Of a DNA stretch of 64,000 bases, positions 58,201 to 59,316 are shown piece by piece. The notes below the pieces were generated by a model. That model made no database searches, was not told the origin of the DNA, and saw nothing but the letters and a program-made list of their open reading frames with translations. Source of the stretch: Epiperipatus broadwayi (Eukaryota; Onychophora; Udeonychophora; Euonychophora; Peripatidae); assembly GCA_028023455.1 (NCBI GenBank), contig JAQFVV010006293.1, positions 3,829,059-3,893,058 on the forward strand, written 5' to 3'. Made by a program: the position numbers and the translations under genes. How positions within the stretch are numbered: the first letter of the stretch is position 1; each line of letters opens with the position of its first letter.

Positions 58201-59316
58201 GGAATAAATACTTGACCACCTACATCTTGATTAATTTCATCCTAAATAGAGAAGATAAACAAATAATAAACTTATCAATGACTGTGATTAATACAGTTAC
58301 ACTAAAAAAAAAAAGTTTTCAGAAGCATTTTCAATATTATGATTTACGAACATGAATCCAGTTAGCAGATACAGATTTTCAATACAAATGAGAAGATCAG
58401 CTATCACACATCAACACAGATGTTACATGTCAAATTTAGTTGCATTTTTTTTAGTATAGTTCTATTAATTGTAACAACGAATAATATGGTGTAGTTTTTG
58501 TTACAAAGATTATATAATATTTAAATACAAGTACAGTATATATACTTAAGCCAGATGTAATTAAAAGGGATTTGAACACAGATTTTCAAGCTCCCTTCAG
58601 TCATCTACTCTTATATAATGGATACACATGAACACATAAATCTAAAAAAGATAAATGATTTCCAATATACATATTTTATGCTGAACCAGCACTCATAAGT
58701 TGGTCTGGATTATTCCCCCCCCTCCACATATATAATCAATGCTCGATTTATATTAAGATAGCAAATGTACAAACTTTATTGGACAGGTTATCTACTTTCC
58801 AACTTTTCAGCCGTCCATATCCTTGAAAATCTGCTGATGGAATGCTCAAAATCATTGTTAATGCCAATATTATCTGTCATACCCACGTTGACCTGAAGTC
58901 AATCTGACCTTTCATATGTATAAAATTGAGAAATATTTTTATTATCTATTTTTTAAGAATCTTTTATTTTATATCTAAATATAAAAAGTATGGAGAATTT
59001 TTTTTTCCTGTATATAAAACTTCACATGAATAAACAGTCATACATACAATTCTGAATTTAAAAACCAATGCTAGTAATTATTTTAAAAGACACTAGAAGA
59101 CACTAATAGATGTATAAAATATTTCAAATAGCACAAACATCTTTCTCTTTATATATAGGTGTTTTTAACGTAACCAGTCTATATGTGAGTATCTAGTTTA
59201 TTATTGGCATCAAAAATTTTATATGTGTCTTCAAATTTATCACAGATATATACTTTATAGAATAAACAAATCATTTTTGATGTAGTTCTGTAAAAAACTT
59301 ACATTGGATGGCAGAC
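7065..59316 (-). CDS. Receptor guanylyl cyclase (natriuretic peptide receptor type), multi-exon, partial at both ends
   Basis: Nine minus-strand exons join in frame into about 320 residues with no stop. The order is the end of the juxtamembrane region, the kinase-homology domain (N-lobe, hinge, [20 protein letters not shown]-lobe) and the coiled-coil linker ending LLYQILP. This is the intracellular order of NPR1/NPR2-type membrane guanylyl cyclases, which make cGMP when an extracellular ligand binds. The linker ([17 protein letters not shown]) is much closer to GC-A/GC-B than to retinal cyclases. Introns run from 328 bp to about 15.2 kb, all with GT..AG ends and consistent phases. Ligand-binding and transmembrane exons should lie above 64000 and the cyclase catalytic exons below position 1; I see neither here. 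VAVK is changed to VAVR and HRD to HGR, so the domain is a pseudokinase, as is usual in the family. I see no frameshift, so the gene is probably functional. Family assignment is firm; the exact orthologue is not. Confidence 0.9.
7386..7694. mobile_element. Foldback element, family A (non-autonomous)
   Basis: About 310 bp that folds on itself. The left arm (about 7388-7520) runs from TTAAAACAGG through CTCTCCATACAGTA and CCAACCAGAGTAATCAATGG to CAGACTAGTTTCT. The right arm (about 7572-7693) is its reverse complement, ending CTGTTTTAA. The short loop is itself partly palindromic (GTGGCCTTTGTCAG / CTGACGAAAGCCAC). Copies of this family recur at 25360-26352, 54620-54840 and 61240-61690, with scraps at 20830-20880 and 57783-57860. 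No coding capacity. Confidence 0.88.
7700..8670. other. Intron sequence, nothing recognised
   Basis: The overlapping frames at 7887-8117 on both strands have no family resemblance and look like chance open frames. A slightly GC-richer stretch near 8330-8400 is unassigned. Confidence 0.5.
8678..8749 (-). tRNA. tRNA-Gly(TCC)-like gene, probably a near-intact pseudogene
   Basis: Read on the minus strand, 72 nt begin GCGTTGGTGGCCTAGTGG and fold as a cloverleaf. The acceptor stem is GCGTTGG/TCAACGC (one G-U pair). The anticodon arm is GCTGC-TTTCCAA-GCAGC with anticodon TCC, and the discriminator is A. The A box TGGCCTAGTGG fits the consensus. The B box is GATTCACTTCC instead of GGTTCGANTCC: base 53 is A (unpaired with C61), 57 is A and the near-invariant A58 is C. 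No T-run terminator follows on this strand. It resembles metazoan tRNA-Gly(TCC) closely, but the damaged B box and missing terminator argue against activity. Confidence 0.75.
9449..9765 (-). mobile_element. SINE-like repeat, copy 1
   Basis: About 315 bp, here reverse-complemented. From left: a GGGTTGACCTCAGACTTTC block, AATAAATAATCACCAATAAACG, CATGCTAAACCAG, a CATATATA stretch, TATATTAAGATA, and GAAAATCTGATGATGGAATG. The same blocks in the same order occur at 9905-10220, 24450-24770 and 58535-58925, and inverted at 10425-10735. In the other orientation the end block reads AGTCTGAGTTCAAATCC in better copies. That resembles a Pol III B box and suggests a tRNA-derived SINE. Family name unknown. 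Confidence 0.7.
9905..10220 (-). mobile_element. SINE-like repeat, copy 2
   Basis: Same block order as copy 1 (GGGATTTGAACTCAGACTTTC, AATGATCTCCAATATATG, CATGCTGAACCAGCACTCAT, a C10 run, TATATTAAGATA, GAAAATCTGATGATGGAA). It lies only about 140 bp from copy 1 in the same orientation. The reverse complement of the first block, GAGTTCAAATCC, differs from the B-box consensus at one core position. Confidence 0.75.
10221..10345 (+). mobile_element. SINE-like repeat, B-box end only, inverted
   Basis: GTATTGGTTGTATAAGATG, then AAAGTCTGAGTTCAAATTCC, then TACATTAAGTTCAGTATA, matching the end block of the family in the opposite orientation to copies 1 and 2. Confidence 0.6.
10425..10850 (+). mobile_element. 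SINE-like repeats, copy 3 and a further fragment, plus orientation
   Basis: 10425-10735 reads TTCAGAGTGGCTTAAAGTCA, GAAGAGTTGGAGGATGG, TTAATATAAACTTAGCACTG, TGCTGGTTCAG and ATATTGGAGATCATTTATC, the inverse of copies 1 and 2. A TA microsatellite then separates a second end fragment (10775-10850, GTGTATCAGTG..GAAAGTCTGTGCTCATAT). Together with the copies before it, this forms an inverted cluster next to the Tigger-like element. Confidence 0.7.
10855..12031. mobile_element. Tigger/pogo-like DNA transposon (non-autonomous), 1177 bp
   Basis: The ends are TACACCTGGGTCTCTTTTTA and the inverted counterpart ending CCCAGGTGTA, imperfect terminal repeats of about 24 bp. Both are flanked by a TA dinucleotide (10853-10854 and 12032-12033), the target duplication expected of Tc1/mariner/pogo elements. 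The terminal pattern (CCTGGGTCTC..TTATGCG) is reminiscent of Tigger ends. No transposase frame remains. An internal hairpin lies at 10922-11025 (GGAAGTCGAACTCCAATAAT and its complement). A truncated second copy is at 41687-42098. Confidence 0.8.
12032..13800. other. Very AT-rich intron, nothing recognised
   Basis: No open frame of note, no terminal repeats and no simple family match. Confidence 0.5.
13801..13884. repeat. 42-bp tandem duplication
   Basis: TACATCACAGAAACCTTAGA and TACATCACAGAAACCTGAGA each lead into ATTCTTATAAG. The units are 13802-13844 and 13845-13884. Confidence 0.85.
14060..15560 (-). mobile_element. Degenerate non-LTR (LINE) retrotransposon, copy 1, reverse transcriptase remnants
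   Basis: Minus-strand frames carry reverse transcriptase blocks in order. At 15152-15403 are [40 protein letters not shown] and [12 protein letters not shown]. At 14922-15155 are [18 protein letters not shown] and [20 protein letters not shown]. Near 14770-14830 is the catalytic box region [14 protein letters not shown], where YADD has become FAAD. This is the palm of a LINE endonuclease-RT polyprotein. Frameshifts and stops separate the pieces. Diverged copies lie at 62040-63840, 24120-25110 and 20080-20210. I cannot place the clade securely (RTE-like or CR1-like). Confidence 0.88.
15600..20045 (-). other. Unclassified 4.4-kb block, possibly one inserted element
   Basis: The block is bordered on both sides by TA repeats. 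Left edge: ATATATAATCTGCCCTTGTC. The right edge, reverse-complemented: ATATATATTGTGCCCTTTTC, a short imperfect inverted match. Both flanks are LINE-derived. The interior differs in texture from the surroundings: a CCAAT-like, GC-richer zone (about 19400-19510 in minus orientation) followed by a possible splice donor CAGAGCAG|GTAAAA, and a frame at 18953-19177. At the left is a GC-richer end (15605-15720). No long direct or inverted terminal repeats are evident. Confidence 0.35.
18953..19177 (-). CDS. Short frame beginning MDRFLKP, possible gypsy gag start
   Basis: This 74-codon frame begins [16 protein letters not shown]. The MDRFLKP start followed by F..PN is the usual opening of gag in one group of Ty3/gypsy elements (MDRFLKPERFD..PNS). 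The rest ([19 protein letters not shown]) fits only loosely and the frame soon ends. It lies downstream, on the same strand, of the promoter-like zone at 19400-19510. If the reading is right, the 4.4-kb block is a decayed gypsy element on the minus strand. A chance match of seven residues cannot be excluded. Confidence 0.3.
   Translation of the reverse strand: MDRFLKPSCKFYNVPNMLILFVDIVYIVYHCESCFRAYKINERTLCAKLMKIMENKNKYYSYKNKWTKGILILK
20080..20210 (-). mobile_element. LINE fragment (same family as 14060-15560)
   Basis: CATAGGCATACCTTTTAAAAT, ATTTCTACC and TTAATCATAAAATTAAATTT match the 14505-14590 part of the LINE. Confidence 0.5.
20830..20880. mobile_element. Foldback family A scrap
   Basis: GGGCTAGTATAAGATATGG and TGATCATGTGATGTTTA match 25905-25945 almost exactly. 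Confidence 0.65.
21221..21525. repeat. Imperfect palindrome, about 130-bp arms
   Basis: The left arm contains TTAGTCTAAGGAAGAAATGA, ACGAATTATTATCTTCCA and AATGCTAAACTGCCAAATA. The right arm contains TATTTGCCAGTTTAGCATT, ATGGAAAATGATAATTCGTA and TCTCTTCCTTAAGCTAA. A third copy of the central motif (TTTGCCACTTTAGCATTAA) is at 21790-21812. Likely a foldback MITE. Confidence 0.8.
21859..22143. repeat. Palindromic (foldback) element, 285 bp
   Basis: AATTTAGATAGTAAGAATTT, TTCATCCTAACAC and ATATCTCAATGATGTCT at the left are reverse-complemented at the right as ACATTGTTGAGATAT, GTGTTAGAATGAA and AAATTCTTACTGTCTAAATT. Arms are about 77 bp, with a partly self-complementary centre. The 60-codon frames on both strands here are a consequence of the palindrome. 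Confidence 0.85.
22148..22183. repeat. (TA)n(GT)n microsatellite
   Basis: TA repeats pass directly into GT repeats with one GA interruption. Another TA run follows at about 22240-22256. Confidence 0.9.
22397..22565 (-). CDS. Guanylyl cyclase exon: kinase-homology C-lobe end
   Basis: This 169-nt exon (phase 1 in, phase 2 out) starts after TTTTTTAAG. It encodes [20 protein letters not shown], a helix with [20 protein letters not shown], and KKYLKRLH. The family has [23 protein letters not shown] here. Read without splicing, the frame would hit a TAA just after ATG, but CACAT|GTAATA is a usable donor. Splicing to 7217 continues as [14 protein letters not shown] in frame, so the stop is intronic. 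Confidence 0.92.
22797..22880. repeat. Hairpin, about 30-bp arms
   Basis: A TA repeat followed by ATAATTATCTAGACTTTT is repeated inverted as AAAAGTCTAGATAATTAT before another TA repeat, with a loop of about 12 bases. Confidence 0.85.
23314..23528. repeat. Long near-perfect inverted repeat, 91-bp arms
   Basis: The left arm (23314-23404) contains ACTAAGCGCCTGAAAAAACG, ACAGTAGGGACC and ACACAAGATTTATTTAAAAG. The right arm (23438-23528) is its reverse complement with only a few mismatches. The 33-bp spacer repeats ATTTATTTAAAAGACAAGAG directly. The outer flanks AGTAAAACTGTAATAA and ACTTTAGTAAAACCTTAATT are partly similar. Looks like a young foldback insertion. Confidence 0.88.
24120..25110 (-). 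mobile_element. LINE fragment, copy 3, split by a SINE-like insertion
   Basis: 24120-24430 matches 14060-14340 (CCCATCCATTTCATAT, GCTCTTTTCTAGGTTCCTTA, TTAATTTTTTTCAATGAT). 24830-25110 resumes with ATTTCTACCAAAAATATT, AGTTTAATTTTATAATCAT and later parts. The gap is filled by a SINE-like repeat, so the short element appears to have inserted into the LINE. Confidence 0.6.
24450..24770. mobile_element. SINE-like repeat fragments
   Basis: 24465-24500 carries GAGGGAATTTGAACCCAGAC; the reverse complement has GGTTCAAATTCC, close to a canonical B box. 24595-24745 carries, in the other orientation, CATATTGGAGATCATTTATC, TTTTTTACATTTATGTGGTC and AGTCTATGTTCAAATTCCC. The two halves point toward each other, so this is an inverted pair. 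Confidence 0.65.
25360..26352. mobile_element. Compound foldback element, family A, about 1 kb
   Basis: Outer arms of about 150 bp (25380-25520 and 26225-26345) are the family A module (CCAACCAGAGTAATCAAT, CCCAGACTAGTTTCTGGC). Inner arms of about 230 bp (25545-25790 and 25955-26195) carry AGGTGGCTGCTGG, TCCTAAGATCTAGG and CACCACTATCCTATTAG in inverted copies. A third A module sits in the middle (25795-25950) and is almost identical to 26250-26352 (GGCACAGGGTGGCACTACTG in both). No protein-coding frame. The near identity of modules suggests recent formation. Confidence 0.88.
26545..27608. repeat. Direct repeat pair, about 210-bp units 850 bp apart
   Basis: 26610-26752 and 27466-27608 share CACCACATTGGCTGAT, then ATTATTTAT.AT.TGATG.ATAATATAAT.AAAAC, and GAGAG.AT.AAGAG. 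Weaker similarity extends upstream to 26545 and 27390. A shorter tandem (TATATCTAAAAA.TGTGT) is at 27156-27235 and a SINE-like scrap (CAACTGATGAGAGCTGGTTT) at 27045-27150, between the two units. Confidence 0.75.
27816..27965 (-). CDS. Guanylyl cyclase exon: PELLR / activation-segment end and helix F
   Basis: This 150-nt exon (phase 1 in and out) lies between TTTTTTAG and GTAATAGG. Joined to the previous exon it gives [20 protein letters not shown], then [20 protein letters not shown] and a short acidic tail ITPE. GC-A has KLWTAPELLRMASPP..GDVYSFGIILQEI. The APE motif is SPE here and GDVYSFG is SDIYSFS, further drift from an active kinase. The ATG at the start of the MWKS stretch is internal, not a start codon. 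Confidence 0.95.
27966..29920. other. Intron sequence, nothing recognised
   Basis: AT-rich. The frame at 28382-28564 has no recognisable motif. A slightly GC-richer stretch at 29310-29680 may be an unclassified repeat but has no partner in this window. Confidence 0.5.
29922..30024. repeat. Hairpin, about 22-bp arms
   Basis: ATTTTGTTTATTAGACAATGG is repeated inverted as CCATTGTCTAATAAGCAAAAT. It directly precedes the foldback element that starts at 30041. Confidence 0.8.
30041..30517. mobile_element. Foldback element, family B, 146-bp arms
   Basis: The left arm (30041-30186) begins AAATTAAAAAGCGTATGCAA and runs through GCACTAAGCGCTTTCGAGGC and CATATTCATAGCGGTAATG to GGGCAAGAAAACAAAG. The right arm (30372-30517) is its reverse complement with few mismatches. 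The 185-bp loop is GC-richer than its surroundings. AATACTCCCCAAA occurs at 30031-30043 and 30566-30578, flanking the structure. The 102-codon frame at 30153-30461 runs through arm, loop and arm and has no family match. A related piece is at 63505-63560. Confidence 0.85.
30580..33080. other. Intron sequence, no gene recognised
   Basis: The frame at 30939-31229 (96 codons) shows no recognisable domain. The stretch 31840-32110 has slightly higher GC and may be a repeat remnant. Otherwise AT-rich. Confidence 0.45.
33230..33400 (+). pseudogene. LINE 3'-end remnant (cysteine/histidine tail)
   Basis: A plus-strand frame reads [20 protein letters not shown], then [18 protein letters not shown]. Many jockey/CR1-like LINE polyproteins end with R.LTGTY.LQ.NR..FN...VDP.C..C....ET..HF...C. 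The spacing of the LQ/AQ, DP.C and ET.H elements fits. The second and last cysteines are lost. The continuation after 33427 is not recognised. Confidence 0.4.
34425..34500. repeat. TA microsatellite with CG-rich hairpin
   Basis: (TA)n at 34428-34447 is followed by TATGTATATACACGCGTTGC, then GCAAGTATGTGTGTATATAC. ACACGCG is rare in this AT-rich DNA. Confidence 0.6.
34860..35900. other. Unclassified element-like stretch, higher GC
   Basis: A run of AGTTCAG-type words (34930-35030) is followed by ATGCCGCAACAAATTACTCT encoding [20 protein letters not shown] and a stop. Further on another frame has [15 protein letters not shown], faintly like the YN..MGGVD..DQ block of piggyBac-type transposases. 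From 35640 to 35860 lies a region with paired GCAGCCGG motifs and the hairpin TGGGTTTTAAACCCA. It looks like a transposable element remnant that I cannot name. Confidence 0.35.
36119..36272. repeat. Inverted repeat, 26-bp arms
   Basis: GATATATTTTCTGTGTTCAT and ATGAACCCAGAAAATATATC face each other about 100 bp apart, with a second complementary pair (TTATTATAAAT / ATTTATAATAA) inside. Candidate small MITE. Confidence 0.75.
36719..36868. repeat. 25-bp minisatellite, six copies
   Basis: The unit GAGCATTCGTTGCAAGAGAA + CAGCA repeats with a strict 25-bp period (starts at 36719, 36744, 36769 and so on). Substitutions are mainly C/T at two positions. Open frames on both strands (36594-36921) come only from the repeat. 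The surrounding 36340-36960 is GC-richer than the intron average. Confidence 0.93.
37641..37803 (-). CDS. Guanylyl cyclase exon: catalytic-loop and DFG region of the pseudokinase
   Basis: This 163-nt exon (phase 0 in, phase 1 out) starts after ATTTTAG and ends before GTAATT. It encodes [20 protein letters not shown], then [20 protein letters not shown] and an acidic stretch ending YAEFK. The HRD catalytic aspartate of kinases is replaced by arginine in HGRLKSSN (vertebrate GC-A has HGNLKSSN). The magnesium-binding DFG is kept, whereas vertebrate GC-A has DYG. The kinase-homology domain therefore lacks the catalytic base. It is expected to act as a nucleotide-sensing regulator of the cyclase. 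Confidence 0.95.
37804..38404. other. 601-bp intron
   Basis: Intron between the catalytic-loop exon and the helix D/E exon. AT-rich, no repeat recognised. Confidence 0.8.
38405..38476 (-). CDS. Guanylyl cyclase exon: kinase-homology helix D/E
   Basis: This 72-nt, 24-codon exon lies between TTAG and GTAAGT. It encodes [18 protein letters not shown], then IEDIVK. GC-A and GC-B have [24 protein letters not shown] here, so identity is high. Phase 0 at both ends. It continues from GSLH of the previous exon and runs into GMCYLHS of the next, as in vertebrate receptors. Confidence 0.93.
39376..40576. mobile_element. 1.2-kb imperfect palindrome of two inverted GIY-YIG-type retroelement fragments
   Basis: The left arm (39376-39995) and right arm (40008-40576) are diverged reverse complements, from AATCCACTCAACCAGAAGAG to the matching end. 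Minus-strand translation of the left arm gives [17 protein letters not shown], then [18 protein letters not shown] and a tail [19 protein letters not shown]. These follow the order GVVY.I.C..C..SYIG.TGR..K.R..EH..H...GHTIDFE.A.VI of the GIY-YIG region of Penelope-like elements. The right arm encodes the same on the plus strand, more degraded ([17 protein letters not shown]). Both arms have stops, so no protein is expected. Confidence 0.6.
40577..41686. other. AT-rich intron, nothing recognised
   Basis: No gene, no repeat with a partner in the window. A TA run is at about 40628-40642. Confidence 0.5.
41687..42098. mobile_element. Tigger/pogo-like element, truncated copy 2
   Basis: Starts TACACCTGGGTCTCGTTTTA and matches the reverse complement of 11573-12031 (GATAGGTTC, GAAATCACACAAAAATAGAC, AAGCAAAGCAAC, TTTCAAATATTTGAAAAAAA, and TTAATGGTTTTCTG at the break). 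It stops where the dispersed repeat of 42101-42510 begins. Confidence 0.8.
42101..42510. repeat. Dispersed repeat, copy 2 (also at 3535-3919)
   Basis: Collinear with 3535-3919; see that entry. It abuts the truncated Tigger-like copy, so one element probably interrupted or recombined with the other. Confidence 0.8.
42847..42893. repeat. (CA)n(TA)n microsatellite
   Basis: CA-rich words pass into an uninterrupted TA run at 42874-42893. Confidence 0.85.
43610..44005. repeat. Foldback structure with three related modules
   Basis: Left arm: AGTATTATTTCTGTGAG..ATAGCTAATGTTTCAATACA, then ATAATAAGTACTTTC. Inverted copies are GAAAGTACTTGTTATTGTAT..TTTAGCTATTATAT (43825-43880) and GAAAGTATTTGCTATTGAAT..TTTAGCTATTATAT..AGAAATAATATTATGAATT (43915-44000). 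The middle and right modules are direct repeats of each other. Confidence 0.75.
44420..44815. repeat. Direct repeat pair, about 130-bp units
   Basis: 44420-44555 and 44695-44815 share CCACATTAAAA.T..CAATG, then ATGTAA / AATTTATTTGA-type blocks and TCTGTAACCAAT.AAAT at the ends. Confidence 0.6.
45055..45112. repeat. (CA)/(TA) microsatellite
   Basis: Imperfect CA repeats with an internal TATATATA and CCCA interruptions. Confidence 0.8.
45153..45257 (-). CDS. Guanylyl cyclase exon: kinase-homology hinge region
   Basis: This 105-nt, 35-codon exon is flanked by TTGTAG and GTAGGT. It encodes [20 protein letters not shown], then [15 protein letters not shown]. This closely matches the receptor guanylyl cyclase hinge ([28 protein letters not shown]), one of the most diagnostic stretches of the family. 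Phase 0 at both ends. It supports a guanylyl cyclase rather than an ordinary receptor kinase. Confidence 0.93.
45586..45663 (-). CDS. Guanylyl cyclase exon: kinase-homology N-lobe (VAVR strand, helix C)
   Basis: This 78-nt, 26-codon exon is bounded by TTTTAG and GTAAGT. It encodes [13 protein letters not shown] followed by a helix ending LLKEIKQ. In GC-A the equivalent is GNLVAVKRVNRKR..VLFELKHMRD. The lysine that contacts ATP in active kinases is arginine here. The change keeps positive charge, so nucleotide binding is not excluded, but classical phosphotransfer is unlikely. The exon is separated from the next by a short 328-bp intron, so the two form a clear pair. Confidence 0.9.
46640..47650. 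other. GC-richer unclassified stretch
   Basis: 46650-46790 has GGGAGATCAAAGGAGTC and GGGCGCCACTAGGCTACTTG. 47200-47560 repeats AGGAATGTGCATCTG at 47217 and 47274. No domain is recognisable in the frame at 47243-47461. Probably a decayed transposable element; no second copy is in this window. Confidence 0.35.
48612..48685. repeat. Hairpin
   Basis: TTTTTTTTAAATTTGGA pairs with TCCAAATTTAAAAAAAAA around a TA-rich loop. Confidence 0.75.
48865..49623 (+). repeat. 5' LTR of the gypsy element
   Basis: Starts TGTCATCTTGCCTTCAAATA and ends near ATGCATTTGTGTTTATATAC. About 759 bp, longer than the 3' LTR. The excess lies at 49060-49300, where a CTACTGTCACAGGGCTGAAT-type unit of about 50 bp occurs about five times, each with ACACAT.....AGA. 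TCATTAATAAAT words near the end may serve as polyadenylation signals. The 49354-49545 frame lies inside the LTR and is not a gene. Confidence 0.85.
50048..50745 (+). pseudogene. gypsy gag remnant with zinc knuckle
   Basis: The frame begins near 50054 as [17 protein letters not shown], a typical gypsy gag start. The gag body resumes at 50246 with [20 protein letters not shown] and, after [20 protein letters not shown], a stretch [20 protein letters not shown] at about 50445 in the next frame. The nucleocapsid knuckle [14 protein letters not shown] (50697-50738) has the exact C-x2-C-x4-H-x4-C spacing. Several stops and frameshifts break the reading frame. Confidence 0.85.
50896..51160 (+). pseudogene. 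gypsy aspartic protease remnant
   Basis: [17 protein letters not shown] at 50896 carries the catalytic DTG. After a stop and frame change, 51029 onward reads [20 protein letters not shown], then [10 protein letters not shown], the flap-distal strand and LLG.DW motif of retroviral-type proteases. The copy is inactive because of the break between the halves. Confidence 0.85.
51270..51480 (+). pseudogene. gypsy integrase C-terminal remnant
   Basis: [20 protein letters not shown], then a frame with [11 protein letters not shown]. Gypsy integrases end with W.PG.VI...GP..Y.V....G....RH.D.L. This follows the protease directly, so reverse transcriptase, RNase H and the integrase core have been deleted. 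Confidence 0.6.
51646..52311 (+). repeat. 3' LTR of the gypsy element
   Basis: Starts TGTCATATCTCACTTTGCCT and is collinear with the 5' LTR (TCTAGATCAGATTGAGCA, CTACTGTCACAGAGCTGAAT, AAGATACAGCTGGAAGTGGT, TTTACATGCATTTGTGT). The clear divergence between LTRs means an old insertion. It has fewer of the internal 50-bp units than the 5' LTR. Confidence 0.85.
52312..54615. other. AT-rich intron
   Basis: No gene recognised. See the finding on a plus-strand exon-like segment at 53826-53851. Confidence 0.5.
54620..54840. mobile_element. Foldback family A, diverged copy
   Basis: AACTCTCTATGCAATAGTAA, ATGCATAAAATCCTTATCTA, CCAGACTAGTTTCTAGATTG and a short right end TACTGTATGGAGAGTCTTCA + CTGTTTTAA. 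Most of the right arm is deleted. Confidence 0.75.
55352..55370. repeat. (CA)n microsatellite
   Basis: Uninterrupted CA repeat of nine to ten units. Confidence 0.9.
55371..56400. other. Intron sequence, nothing recognised
   Basis: The plus-strand frame at 56185-56370 has no recognisable motif. Confidence 0.4.
56411..56640 (-). pseudogene. Penelope-like GIY-YIG endonuclease fragment
   Basis: A minus-strand frame reads [20 protein letters not shown], then [15 protein letters not shown] and [19 protein letters not shown]. This corresponds to the start of a GIY-YIG domain (VVYKIPC..C...YIGETGR.L.TR..EH): VYK is present, Y-I-G is changed to Y-L-G, and the arginine of TGR is lost. It ends at RVTHH (H for the usual EH). 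A poly-A run on the plus strand adjoins the upstream end. Confidence 0.65.
56930..57640 (+). pseudogene. Reverse transcriptase remnant
   Basis: Plus-strand frames include [14 protein letters not shown], a broken YV(D)D-like box in TGTATGTGATACATTGATAT followed by CSRNSN, and [20 protein letters not shown] with [12 protein letters not shown]. The last is like the ..L.FLDL.I.R......T..YRKPT block after the palm of Penelope-like and some LINE reverse transcriptases. It ends with [20 protein letters not shown]. Frames are broken throughout. The orientation is opposite to the adjacent GIY-YIG fragment, so they are separate or rearranged pieces. Confidence 0.5.
57783..57860. mobile_element. Foldback family A scrap
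   Basis: AAACCACTAAACATCACATG with ATCACCAT, then TACTGTATGAAGAGTTTTTC + CTGTTTTAA: the two extreme ends of the element joined with the middle missing. Confidence 0.7.
58185..58241 (-). CDS. Guanylyl cyclase exon: start of kinase-homology domain
   Basis: This 57-nt exon (19 codons, phase 0 at both ends) follows TTTAG and ends at GTAATT on the minus strand. It reads [19 protein letters not shown], the segment before the VAV strand (compare GQFQVFAKTAYYKGN in vertebrate GC-A). The exon is conserved in layout rather than in sequence, so its call depends on phase and on the strong match of the next exon, which follows in frame as GSTVAVR. The intron that separates them is about 12.5 kb and contains an entire gypsy element. 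Confidence 0.75.
58242..59302. other. 1061-bp intron with a SINE-like repeat
   Basis: Intron between the 57-nt exon and the candidate micro-exon. 58535-58925 is a SINE-like copy in the same orientation as 9905-10220 (AAGGGATTTGAACACAGATT, ATGCTGAACCAGCACTCATA, a C8 run, TATATTAAGATAGC, GAAAATCTGCTGATGGAATG). Its end, GACCTGAAGTCAATCTGACC, extends the consensus. Confidence 0.7.
59303..59316 (-). CDS. Candidate 14-nt micro-exon, juxtamembrane end of the guanylyl cyclase
   Basis: On the minus strand a T-rich tract ending in TTTTGTAG is followed by 14 bases and then GTAAGT, a consensus donor. Read with two bases completing a codon, the exon gives LPSN and ends in phase 0, as the next exon at 58185-58241 requires. 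In GC-A/GC-B a short serine-rich stretch sits at this point, just before the first kinase-homology strand. The case rests on two good splice sites and correct phase. So short an exon cannot be proven by homology, and a larger exon further upstream could splice directly to 58241 instead. Confidence 0.45.
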
